The notes beneath the pieces are model-generated. The model did no database searches, had not been told where the DNA came from, and worked only from the letters and a program-made list of their open reading frames with translations. The position numbers and the translations under genes are program-made. Below are positions 1 through 5,847 of a stretch of 5,981 nucleotides of DNA, one piece after another. Source of the stretch: DATARH01 sp035309005. GTDB lineage: Bacteria; Pseudomonadota; Alphaproteobacteria; ATCC43930; CGMCC-115725. The first letter of the stretch is position 1. Each line of letters opens with the position of its first letter. The DNA lies in assembly GCA_035309005.1 (NCBI GenBank), contig DATGFP010000086.1:1-5981 (forward strand), given 5' to 3'.

Positions 1-638
1 CCGCCGGCGACCAGCGCGCGGGCCTGCGTAACGATCGCCTCGGGCGGCACCGAGCGGCTGCTGCCCCGCGCATAGGGGATGATGCAGAAGGTGCAGCGAT
101 GGTCGCAGCCCTGCTGCACCTGCAGATAAGCGCGAACCCGGGCCGCCGCGCCCGGAGAACTTGCGAGCGGAACCGCTCGCGGCGCAGGCCTCTCCCTCTG
201 CGGCAACACCCGCACCCTGCCCTCCCCCGCAGGCGGGGGAGGGTTAGGGTGGGCGCCCCCCATTATCCCCTCCCCCGCAGGCGGGGGAGGGTTAGGGTGG
301 GGGTGGGGGTGAGCGAGGGGCGGAGGGGCCGCTCCGGCATAACTCTGCGCCCGCAGCTTCGCCTCGTTGTCGAGCACGGCGTCGACCTCGGGGAGCGCGG
401 CGTAGCGCTCGGGGGCCAAGGTTGCGGCGCAGCCGGTGACGATGATCCGCGCCTCGGGATGCTCGCGGCGCGCCCGGCGGATCGCCTGGCGCGCCTGGCG
501 CTCGGCTTCGGCGGTCACCGCGCAGGTATTGACGATGACCGCGTCTGCAAGCCCGGCCTGCGCCGCGGCGCGGCCGATCAGCTCGCTCTCGAAGGCGTTG
601 AGGCGGCAGCCAAAGGTGACGATCTCGACCCCCGCCAT
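1..638 (-). CDS. mtaB: tRNA t6A37 methylthiotransferase MtaB, partial (C-terminus off the left edge), with in-frame repeat insertion
   Basis: A radical-SAM iron-sulfur enzyme that adds a methylthio group to N6-threonylcarbamoyladenosine at tRNA position 37; cytosolic. The 212 visible residues hold the N-terminal methylthiotransferase domain, with the start VEIVTFGCRLN and cysteines at about 11, 39 (VNTCAV) and 70 (VTGCAA) for the auxiliary cluster. The radical-SAM motif follows at C178, C182 and C185 (GCDHRCTFCIIP). The radical-SAM barrel continues beyond the window. Between the domains (about residues 103-165) lies a low-complexity linker containing two copies of HPNPPPPAGEG, encoded by a duplicated palindromic repeat; the frame stays open throughout. 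I chose the ATG at 638, five bases after the dapF stop. An in-frame GTG at 647-645 overlaps that stop as GTGA and would add three residues, so translational coupling to dapF is likely. Family identity is secure; whether the enlarged enzyme is active is not known. Confidence 0.9.
   Translation of the reverse strand, partial: MAGVEIVTFGCRLNAFESELIGRAAAQAGLADAVIVNTCAVTAEAERQARQAIRRARREHPEARIIVTGCAATLAPERYAALPEVDAVLDNEAKLRAQSYAGAAPPPLAHPHPHPNPPPPAGEGIMGGAHPNPPPPAGEGRVRVLPQRERPAPRAVPLASSPGAAARVRAYLQVQQGCDHRCTFCIIPYARGSSRSVPPEAIVTQARALVAG
220..301. repeat. Two copies of a 34-bp GC-rich palindromic repeat inside mtaB
   Basis: Copies at 220-253 and 268-301 are identical over 34 bases. Each has a perfect inverted repeat (11-bp arms ccctcccccgc / gcgggggaggg around AG) followed by ttagggtggg. 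The copies are 48 bp apart, a multiple of three, so both are read in the same mtaB frame and give the same peptide HPNPPPPAGEG. The type resembles dispersed intergenic palindromes of GC-rich alphaproteobacteria (from memory). Its presence inside a coding frame recalls the Rickettsia palindromic elements. The plus strand of each copy also contains four closely spaced G-runs. Confidence 0.9.
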
Positions 639-643
639 CGCGC

Positions 644-1480
644 TCACCCGCCGAGCAGCGCGGCGGCGAAGGTGCCCTCGAAACTCAGCGCCGCCGGGCC
701 CGTCATCACGACATGGCCATCCTCGCGCCAGCTGATCTCGAGGTCGCCGCCGTCGAGCGCCACCGTGGCTTGACGCAAGCTGAGGCCAAGGCGGTGCGCG
801 GCAACGACGGCGGCGCAGGCGCCGCTGCCGCAGGCCCGGGTGATGCCGGCGCCGCGCTCCCAGACGCGCAGCCGGATGCGCCCGGGCCCCTGCAGGCTGG
901 CGACGCCGATATTGGCGCGCTCGGGAAAGAGCTTGTCGTGCTCGAGCCCGGGGCCGAGCGCCGCCAGGTCGACGGAATCGGCATCGGCGACAAAAAACGT
1001 CGCGTGCGGATTGCCGATATTGCTGCAGCAGGGGTGCGCCAGCGGCCCGGCGGCGACATCGACGGCCAGCGTCTCGACCTCGCGGGCGAGCGGGATCTCG
1101 CGCCAGCCAGTACGCGCCGGCCCCATGTCGACGGTGATCTGGGCAAGGCTCAGGATTTCGGCGTCGAGCAGCCCGGCGGCGGTCTCCAGGCGCACCCGGC
1201 GGGCGCCGGTCTCGCCGGCGAGCAGCCAAGCGACGCAGCGGGTCGCGTTGCCGCAGGCTTCGGCGGCGCTGCCGTCGGCGTTGACGATGCGCAAGCGCGC
1301 GGCCGCTTCCGGCTGGCGCGGCGGCTCGATAAGGATCAGCTGGTCGCAGCCGATGCCGGTATGGCGGTCGGCCAGCGCGCGCGCCGCCGCGGCGTCGATC
1401 GCAAGCGGGTCACGGCGCGCGTCGAGCACGACGAAATCGTTGCCGAGCCCGTGCATTTTGCGGAAGGGGATGCGGCGCAT
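644..1480 (-). CDS. dapF: Diaminopimelate epimerase
   Basis: Converts LL-2,6-diaminopimelate to the meso form, in the lysine and peptidoglycan precursor pathway; a cytosolic, cofactor-independent two-base enzyme. The 278-residue product has the usual family length. It begins with the family signature FRKMHGLGNDFVVLDAR. The two catalytic cysteines are visible at C76 (EACGNATRC) and C217 (RACGSGACA), with supporting motifs NIGNPHATFF (about 154-163), PERANIGVA (186-194) and VWERGAGIT (206-214). An in-frame ATG at 1528 would add 16 residues (MTASWTGPAAPP...) unlike the family. The ATG at 1480 fits the family start, and a promoter-like sequence lies just upstream of it. The stop at 644-646 is followed within a few bases by mtaB, so the two are probably co-transcribed. 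Nothing looks degraded. Confidence 0.95.
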   Translation of the reverse strand: MRRIPFRKMHGLGNDFVVLDARRDPLAIDAAAARALADRHTGIGCDQLILIEPPRQPEAAARLRIVNADGSAAEACGNATRCVAWLLAGETGARRVRLETAAGLLDAEILSLAQITVDMGPARTGWREIPLAREVETLAVDVAAGPLAHPCCSNIGNPHATFFVADADSVDLAALGPGLEHDKLFPERANIGVASLQGPGRIRLRVWERGAGITRACGSGACAAVVAAHRLGLSLRQATVALDGGDLEISWREDGHVVMTGPAALSFEGTFAAALLGG

Positions 1481-1486
1481 GCGCCG

Positions 1487-1516
1487 CTTATATGGCGGTG
1501 CGGCCGGGCCTGTCCA
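1487..1516 (-). promoter_or_regulatory. Possible dapF promoter giving a leaderless transcript
   Basis: On the minus strand, TGGACA (1516-1511) and TATAAG (1492-1487) are separated by 18 bp; each matches the sigma-70 consensus hexamer at five of six positions. Only six bases separate the -10 box from the dapF ATG at 1480, so transcription would begin at or next to the start codon. No Shine-Dalgarno sequence is seen there, which agrees with a leaderless message. This is pattern matching only. Confidence 0.4.
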
Positions 1517-1529
1517 ACTTGCTGTCACC

Positions 1530-1541
1530 GCCCCGCGGGGC
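1530..1541. terminator. GC palindrome between the exported-protein gene and dapF (weak terminator candidate)
   Basis: The perfect 12-bp palindrome gccccgcggggc lies in the 79-bp gap between the stop of the small exported protein and the start of dapF. Imperfect pairing continues outward (ctgtcaccg against ccgtcag). There is no T-tract after it on the minus strand, so intrinsic termination is doubtful; it could equally be a chance GC palindrome. Confidence 0.2.
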
Positions 1542-1559
1542 CGTCAGCCGCACACCCCG

Positions 1560-2084
1560 TCAGCCGCGGACCCGGGTGATGTGCCGCAGCTTACTCGGAG
1601 GGGGCCGGTGCTTGGCGGTCGCGACGACGGCCTTATGCGTCGCGAGGGGGCGTCCGGCGCGCGCCGCATGGTGCAGCGCGCCGCGCCGTGCGGTTTGCAG
1701 GTGCGCCGGGTGCCGGCGCCCCGACGCCACCCGCCGCAGCGTCTCGCCATGTCGATAATGCCCGCGTGCCGCGACCAGCCGCCGATGATGGCGGCCCAAC
1801 CGCCGCGCGCTGGCCGCGACCCGCCGGCGCGGCGGCGGCCGCGCGACGCTCGGGCGCGGCGCCGGCAGCGCGATGCTCGGGGCGGCCGGCAGCCGGGCGG
1901 CGCGCGCGTTGGCGCCGCTGTGAAAAGGCCCGCTCTCGTTGGTGAAATAATCGGGGGCCGAGCCCGGCGCGGTGAAATTGCGCGATCCGGTCGGCGGCTC
2001 GACCGCGCTGGCCGGCGCCACCGCCGACACGACCCAGAGCGCCAGCAGCGCCGCGATCAGCCGGACCGGGCCGCGCAGGCTCAT
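1560..2084 (-). CDS. Small exported His/Arg-rich protein of unknown function
   Basis: The 174-residue product starts with a typical Sec signal peptide: MSLRGPVR, then a hydrophobic core at about 9-23, then the cleavage motif ASA|VE after residue 27. The mature part has a short segment NFTAPGSAPDYFTNESGPF (about 37-55), then a proline/alanine stretch, then a strongly basic tail (about 85-174). The tail is rich in Arg and His (RHH, GHYRH, LHH) with almost no acidic residues. No enzymatic domain is recognised. It is probably periplasmic; the basic tail might bind metal, nucleic acid or cell-wall polymer, but that is inference. Its ATG (2084-2082) overlaps the TGA of the flavin reductase gene as ATGA, so the two are likely translationally coupled. 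The signal peptide and overlap favour a real gene, though the arginine-rich composition could partly reflect GC-rich reading. Confidence 0.65.
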   Translation of the reverse strand: MSLRGPVRLIAALLALWVVSAVAPASAVEPPTGSRNFTAPGSAPDYFTNESGPFHSGANARAARLPAAPSIALPAPRPSVARPPPRRRVAASARRLGRHHRRLVAARGHYRHGETLRRVASGRRHPAHLQTARRGALHHAARAGRPLATHKAVVATAKHRPPPSKLRHITRVRG

Positions 2085-2728
2085 CGCTGGGCGTCTTTCC
2101 ACTCGGCGAGGCTCATGCGGTCCATCAGGAAGAGATCGCTGGTCCGGGCATACCAGCCGCGGCCGTGCATCCGGCCAATGAGGCGCATCTTGTCGGTCGC
2201 GACGTAATAGCGCTCGGGATCGACGAGGTCGTCGCGGATATGGATGTGGATCACCCGGCCGACTTCGAGGGTCGAGCGCGCCCCGAGCGAGAGGCCGGTG
2301 ATGCGCTGGCACTCGAAGCTGACCGGCGCCTCGGCGATGCGCGGCGGGCGCACCCCGGCCGAGGCGAGCGGGTGAAGGTCGGCCATTTCGAGTTCGCCGA
2401 TCGCGGTCGGGAAATCGACCGCGCAGATGTTCATCCGCTCGGCCAACGCCTCGTCGACCAAATTGACGACGAATTCGCCGGTGTCGCGGATGTTGCGCTC
2501 GGTGTCCTTGTAGCCATCGCCCATTTCGGCGTTCGGGTCGCCCGGGCTGATGCCGAGCACGACGACCGGCGGCACCGAGCTGACCGCGTTGAAAAAGCTG
2601 AACGGCGCGGCATTGACCCGGCCCGCCGCGTCGACCGTCGTCACCAGCGCGATCGGCCGCGGCACCACCGTGCTGACGAGCAGCTTGTAGGCATCGCTGG
2701 TCGCGATCGCCCCGAGGTCGAAATGCAT
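2081..2728 (-). CDS. Flavin-reductase-domain (FMN-binding) protein
   Basis: A 215-residue member of the flavin reductase-like / DIM6-NTAB family: FMN-binding split-barrel proteins that often supply reduced flavin to two-component monooxygenases. The family pattern is clear: VVPRPIALVTT (21-31), NAAPFSFFNAVSSVPP (39-54, flavin-contacting region), then KDTERNIRDTGEFVVNLV (74-91), and a C-terminal RLIGRMHGRGWYART (182-196). The ATG at 2728 was chosen because the split-barrel domain begins close after it and GGGAGA (2742-2737) is well placed upstream. A longer frame extends to 3328 but crosses the tRNA gene and is not real. It overlaps the exported-protein gene downstream. It could serve the ACAD-like protein encoded across the tRNA, but it is divergently transcribed, so the link is only inference. 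Its natural substrate is unknown. Confidence 0.88.
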   Translation of the reverse strand: MHFDLGAIATSDAYKLLVSTVVPRPIALVTTVDAAGRVNAAPFSFFNAVSSVPPVVVLGISPGDPNAEMGDGYKDTERNIRDTGEFVVNLVDEALAERMNICAVDFPTAIGELEMADLHPLASAGVRPPRIAEAPVSFECQRITGLSLGARSTLEVGRVIHIHIRDDLVDPERYYVATDKMRLIGRMHGRGWYARTSDLFLMDRMSLAEWKDAQR

Positions 2729-2736
2729 CTGGTCGC

Positions 2737-2742
2737 TCTCCC
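2737..2742 (-). promoter_or_regulatory. Ribosome binding site of the flavin reductase gene
   Basis: GGGAGA on the minus strand, eight bases before the ATG at 2728. It decides the start within a much longer open frame. Confidence 0.7.
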
Positions 2743-2970
2743 GCTGTGTCCCGGCCGCGCCGCCACCCGGCCCGGCGTCCGCAAACATCGCGCGGTTAGC
2801 ACTACAACAAGCGCGCGGCCCGCACCAAATACTCTCGGCAATTCCGCCGCCCCGCAGGATCACCGGCAGCCCGCCGGGTCCCTGCCCGGTCCGCGCCGGG
2901 GCGGCCCTTGCCTTGGCGGCAGCGCTGGGGTAGTTGTTGCCGCCCTCGCGGCGCCGCCGCGGCGAGCGAT
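2743..2970. other. Non-coding gap between the divergent flavin reductase and tRNA genes
   Basis: No convincing gene is seen here on either strand. It must carry the promoter of the minus-strand flavin reductase unit and that of the tRNA. A weak candidate for the tRNA is TTGCCT (2908-2913), then 17 bp, then TAGTTG (2931-2936); the -10 match is poor. Several GC-rich inverted repeats (for example around 2870-2900) look like composition effects. Confidence 0.5.
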
Positions 2971-3047
2971 GCGCCCGTAGCTCAACTGGATAGAGCACCA
3001 GACTACGGATCTGGGGGTTAGGGGTTCGACTCCTCTCGGGCGCGCCA
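2971..3047 (+). tRNA. tRNA-Arg (anticodon ACG)
   Basis: A complete cloverleaf can be drawn by eye. The acceptor stem GCGCCCG (2971-2977) pairs perfectly with CGGGCGC (3037-3043), followed by discriminator G and an encoded CCA (3045-3047). The D stem is GCTC/GAGC. The anticodon stem CCAGA/TCTGG (2998-3002, 3010-3014) closes the loop CTACGGA with anticodon ACG at 3005-3007. The T stem AGGGG/CCTCT encloses the TTCGACT loop. The ACG anticodon is normally edited to ICG and reads CGU, CGC and CGA codons. tRNA 3' ends are common integration sites, but no second copy of this 3' end is seen in the window. Confidence 0.97.
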
Positions 3048-3235
3048 ATCTCTTCAAATAAATAGACGATATGAGATGGCGACATTGCCTCTCGTGTAGA
3101 GTAGACGGCAAGTGGCGGCATGCCGACCGAACCGCGGCACCTCAGGCGCTGCCGCCAGCGTTGACCGGCTCCCTGAACTTGGCTTTCGGGGAGTGGCTTA
3201 TTGGCGCAAGATGCGGTCGGCGCAGGGAGCCTCCG
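3048..3235. other. Non-coding gap between tRNA-Arg and the three-gene operon
   Basis: It starts with a short AT-rich patch (3048-3075) unlike its surroundings, then returns to GC-rich sequence. It contains the perfect 10-bp palindrome cggcatgccg (3116-3125), a possible operator. No convincing paired -35/-10 boxes were found for the operon, although a promoter is expected here unless the operon is read from the tRNA. The open frame from 3071 is an upstream extension of the next gene without a family match. Confidence 0.45.
3224..3229 (+). promoter_or_regulatory. Ribosome binding site of the ACAD-like gene
   Basis: AGGGAG, six bases before the ATG at 3236. It supports that start over the in-frame ATG at 3071. 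Confidence 0.7.
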
Positions 3236-4477
3236 ATGCACCTCCAACCGTCGTCCCGACAGCGCGAGTTGATCGCCATTGCCCGCCGCCTGGCCCGCGA
3301 GCGTTTTGCCCCGCGCGCCGAGCGCCACGACCGCGAGGCGACCTTTCCGTTCGACGATTATGCCGATCTGCGTGCCGAGGGCCTCCTAGGCCTGTGCGTG
3401 CCCGAGCGCTACGGGGGGCTCGGGGCCGACTATGAAACCTATTGCCTGGTGGCGGAGCAGTTGGCGCAGGGCAACGCCTCGACGGCGCTGACCTTCAACA
3501 TGCATTGCCTCGTCATGCTGATGATGGGGCCGATTGCCGACGCCATGGCGATGCCTCCCGCCCTGCGCGAACGCCACGAGACGCTCCGCGCTATCAAATA
3601 CCGGGAGGTCGTCGAGGACGGCGCGTTCTACGGGCAACCCCACAGCGAGCCGGTAGAGCAGGGCGTGACCGACAGCACGCTTGCCGTCGGCGGCCGGCGC
3701 TTCGGCACGACGGCGCGCAAGGTCGCGGGCGGTTATCTGGTCAACGGGCGCAAGTTCTTCGTCAGCCTGGCGGGCGCCGCCCCGTATTACGCCACTCCGG
3801 CGATCCGGCTTGGCGATGAACCGTGGATCGAGCGCACCTTGTATCTCCAGGTGCCAAAAGACGCGCCCGGGCTGTCCTTTCCCGGCGAGTGGGATCCGAT
3901 GGGGATGCGCGCGACGGTCAGCCGTGACATGGCGCTGGAGAACGTGTTCGTCCCCGATGACGCGGAAGTGCTGCCGCCCGGCCTCTTCGGGGCGATGTAC
4001 AACGCCTTCCCCCATCTGTTCCTGACCTTCTCGGCGACCTTCCTCGGGCTGATGCAGGCGGCCTATGACGGCGCCATCGCGTACCTGACCGGGGGGATGC
4101 CGGGGGCGCCGGCGCGGCACGCCGAGCTCGCGGCGAAGGGTCCGGCGATCGGCGAAATGCTGTTCGCGCTCGAGGGCGCCCGCGCGCTCTTCTACCGGGC
4201 CATTTCGGAGGCCGAGGTCGATCCGCCACTCGAGGCGGTGCAGCGCGCCCGGGCGGCGCACGTCACGATACAGCGCGCCGTGGTCGCGGTGACGCAGGAG
4301 GCGATCCGGGTCGGCGGCGGACGCGCCTTCCTCAAACGCTATCCGCTCGAGCGCTACGCGCGCGACGCGCGCGCCGCCGCGCTGATGCGCCCGTGGACCC
4401 AGGAACTCGCGACGCAGCAGGCCTGGGAGGTCGCGCTCGGCCTGAGCGGTCTGCCGGAAGCCGCCAGAACCGCGTAA
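3236..4477 (+). CDS. Acyl-CoA dehydrogenase-fold flavoprotein (dehydrogenase or flavin monooxygenase)
   Basis: A 413-residue protein of the acyl-CoA dehydrogenase superfamily; soluble, expected to bind flavin. The N-terminal helical domain (about 1-130) contains GLLGLCVPERYGGLGADYE. The beta-barrel middle domain includes TTARKVAGGYLVNGRKFFVS (158-177) and WDPMGMRATVS (219-229). The C-terminal helical domain has FLGLMQAAYDGAIAYL (269-284) and VGGGRAFLKRYPLERYARDAR (359-379). By my alignment from memory, the usual catalytic Glu of medium- and short-chain enzymes (the E of YEGT) is R385 in LMRPWTQE, and the alternative site used by isovaleryl-CoA dehydrogenase is L261. Both would be missing, so the enzyme may not dehydrogenate acyl-CoA and could instead be a monooxygenase of the HsaA/DszC type. 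It is the first gene of a three-gene operon with 25-nt gaps. Superfamily assignment is firm; the reaction is not. Confidence 0.9.
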   Translation: MHLQPSSRQRELIAIARRLARERFAPRAERHDREATFPFDDYADLRAEGLLGLCVPERYGGLGADYETYCLVAEQLAQGNASTALTFNMHCLVMLMMGPIADAMAMPPALRERHETLRAIKYREVVEDGAFYGQPHSEPVEQGVTDSTLAVGGRRFGTTARKVAGGYLVNGRKFFVSLAGAAPYYATPAIRLGDEPWIERTLYLQVPKDAPGLSFPGEWDPMGMRATVSRDMALENVFVPDDAEVLPPGLFGAMYNAFPHLFLTFSATFLGLMQAAYDGAIAYLTGGMPGAPARHAELAAKGPAIGEMLFALEGARALFYRAISEAEVDPPLEAVQRARAAHVTIQRAVVAVTQEAIRVGGGRAFLKRYPLERYARDARAAALMRPWTQELATQQAWEVALGLSGLPEAARTA

Positions 4478-4492
4478 TATGAGAAATCAACC

Positions 4493-4499
4493 GGAGGAG
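4493..4499 (+). promoter_or_regulatory. Ribosome binding site of the VOC gene
   Basis: GGAGGAG just upstream of the ATG at 4503. It decides that start over the in-frame ATG at 4479, which has no such site. Confidence 0.75.
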
Positions 4500-4502
4500 C
4501 AG

Positions 4503-4892
4503 ATGAGCGTCGAACTCAACCACACGATCATCCCGGCAAAGGACAAATGGGTTGCGGCCAAGTTCCTCGCCGATATCCTCAATCTCGAGGCGGGGCCGGA
4601 ATGGGGCCATTTCGTTCCGGTCAAAACCGCCAACGGCGTGACCCTCGATTTCGACACGCGCGAGGAGTTCCGGCCGGGGCATTATGCCTTTCTCGTCAGC
4701 GATACCGAGTTCGACGCGGCGTTCGCCCGCATCCGCGCCCTGGGCGCCCGCTATTACGCCGATCCGCGGCGCGCCAAACCGGGCGAGATCAATCACCTGC
4801 ACGGCGGCCGCGGCGTCTATTTCGACGATCCGAGCGGTCATCTGATGGAAATCATCACCCACCCTTACGGCGACCGGCCCGCGCAGATTTGA
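4503..4892 (+). CDS. Single-domain VOC-family protein (glyoxalase / extradiol dioxygenase superfamily)
   Basis: The 129-residue product is one VOC domain made of two beta-alpha-beta-beta-beta modules. It opens with VELNHTIIPAKD, where H7 is in the usual first metal-ligand position. The second module begins at GHYAFLVSD (59-67) with H60, and it ends with YFDDPSGHLMEIITHPYG (106-123) with E116. H7, H60 and E116 match the 2-His-1-Glu iron triad of extradiol dioxygenases, so a metal-dependent lyase, isomerase or oxygenase role is plausible. Classical ring-cleaving extradiol enzymes have two such domains and about 300 residues; this is less than half of that, so it would need to work as a dimer or do another reaction. 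It sits 25 nt after the ACAD-like gene and 25 nt before the hydrolase gene, in one operon. The family call is strong; the substrate is unknown. Confidence 0.88.
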   Translation: MSVELNHTIIPAKDKWVAAKFLADILNLEAGPEWGHFVPVKTANGVTLDFDTREEFRPGHYAFLVSDTEFDAAFARIRALGARYYADPRRAKPGEINHLHGGRGVYFDDPSGHLMEIITHPYGDRPAQI

Positions 4893-4907
4893 GGTCGCGA
4901 CCGCGCT

Positions 4908-4914
4908 GGGAGGA
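4908..4914 (+). promoter_or_regulatory. Ribosome binding site of the hydrolase gene
   Basis: GGGAGGA three bases before the ATG at 4918, with its GGGAG core six bases away; it supports this start. Confidence 0.7.
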
Positions 4915-4917
4915 CAT

Positions 4918-5772
4918 ATGCCCTTCGTCGCTTCGAACGGCCTGACCGAGGCGGGCACCAGCAGGACCGTGACGGCCGGCGGGATCGCCGTGCACTACCA
5001 CGATATGGGCGCGGGCGAGCCGGTGCTCTTCCTGCACTCCTACGGCCCCGGCACCACCGCTTGGATCACCTTCCACAAGGCGATCGGCGAGCTGTCGCGG
5101 CATTACCGCTGCATTCTTTTTGACATGCCGAACTTCTCGAAGAGCGGACCGGTCGTCTATCGCGAGGGGGTGCACGCGCTGCAGGCGCGCACCGCCGTCG
5201 CGCTGCTCGACGCGCTCGGGATCGAGCGGGCGCATTGGGTCGGCAACTCGCAGGGCGGCCAGTCGGCGATGGTGGCGGCGATCAGCTACCCCGAGCGGGT
5301 CACCCGGTTTGTCATGGGCGGCTCGCACATCGGCACCGGCGGCGACCGCTACCTGATGGCCAACCGCCCCTCCGAGGGCAGCCGCGCCACGCAGCAGGCG
5401 ATCGCCGACCCGAGCCCAGAGAACATCCGCCGCTATTTGCGGGTGCATATCGACGACGAGACGATGGTGACTGGCGAGCTCGTCGACTACATCCACCGCG
5501 CGCATACCTGGTCGCCCGAGTTCCTCGCGGCCCGAGCGCAATCCGTAAGCCTGCCGCACGATTACACGCCCGAGCTCGCCGGCATCGCGGCGCCGGTGCT
5601 GTTGATCCACGGCCGCTACGACCGGATGGTGCCGTTCGAGGTCTCGATCGCGATCCTCAACCACATCGCCGATTCGCGCCTCGTGCTCCTCAACAATTGC
5701 GGCCACTGGCCGCCCTTCGAGAAGCCCGCCGAATGGACCGCGCAGGTGCTGGCGTTTCTGCGCGGGTATTGA
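4918..5772 (+). CDS. Alpha/beta hydrolase, related to meta-cleavage-product C-C hydrolases
   Basis: A 284-residue alpha/beta-hydrolase-fold enzyme, about the size of BphD/MhpC/HsaD, which cut the C-C bond of ring-fission products. Visible features are the oxyanion segment LHSYGPGTTAW (39-49), DMPNFSKSG (69-77, compare D-PG-KS in this group), the nucleophile elbow GNSQGG with S111, the acid D235 in HGRYDRMVP, and H263 in NNCGHWPPFEKP. The whole catalytic triad is therefore present. A helical lid lies between about 140 and 210. There is no signal peptide, so it is cytosolic. It is the last gene of the operon. A VOC dioxygenase-like gene directly upstream favours a ring-cleavage or similar C-C/ester hydrolysis role; general esterase or epoxide hydrolase activity remains possible. 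The gene is intact and ends about 75 bp before an insertion sequence. Confidence 0.9.
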   Translation: MPFVASNGLTEAGTSRTVTAGGIAVHYHDMGAGEPVLFLHSYGPGTTAWITFHKAIGELSRHYRCILFDMPNFSKSGPVVYREGVHALQARTAVALLDALGIERAHWVGNSQGGQSAMVAAISYPERVTRFVMGGSHIGTGGDRYLMANRPSEGSRATQQAIADPSPENIRRYLRVHIDDETMVTGELVDYIHRAHTWSPEFLAARAQSVSLPHDYTPELAGIAAPVLLIHGRYDRMVPFEVSIAILNHIADSRLVLLNNCGHWPPFEKPAEWTAQVLAFLRGY

Positions 5773-5847
5773 ACGCACTGATAGGTTCAGTCCAACTCGG
5801 TGTGTAATGGCCTTGGATATCCCCCGACCAACCGCCACCTCCCTTTA

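Noticed and set aside
220..301. CRISPR-like array
   Set aside because: Only two repeat copies, with a 14-bp spacer, a strongly palindromic repeat, and location inside an open coding frame with no cas genes.
99..773. Open frame of 224 codons on the plus strand
   Set aside because: It is antisense to mtaB and the end of dapF, which are clearly recognised, and its product is low-complexity Arg-rich sequence typical of GC-rich shadow frames.
713..2207. Long plus-strand frames over dapF and the exported-protein gene
   Set aside because: They are antisense to real genes, have Arg/Ala/Gly-rich products, no recognisable domain and no ribosome binding site.
2165..2980. Plus-strand frame of 271 codons opposite the flavin reductase gene
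   Set aside because: It mirrors a well-recognised gene and runs into the tRNA; its Asp/Arg/His composition is that of an antisense frame.
3071..3235. Upstream extension of the ACAD-like frame
   Set aside because: No family similarity and no ribosome binding site at 3071, whereas AGGGAG precedes the ATG at 3236.
2729..3328. N-terminal 200-codon extension of the flavin reductase frame
   Set aside because: It crosses the tRNA-Arg gene in antisense and the start of the ACAD-like gene; the family start and ribosome binding site are at 2728.
3386..4261. Minus-strand frames opposite the ACAD-like gene
   Set aside because: Shadows of a recognised coding sequence, without domains or start signals.
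4855..5838. Minus-strand frame of 327 codons opposite the hydrolase gene
   Set aside because: The plus strand encodes a hydrolase with a full catalytic triad; the antisense product shows no domain.
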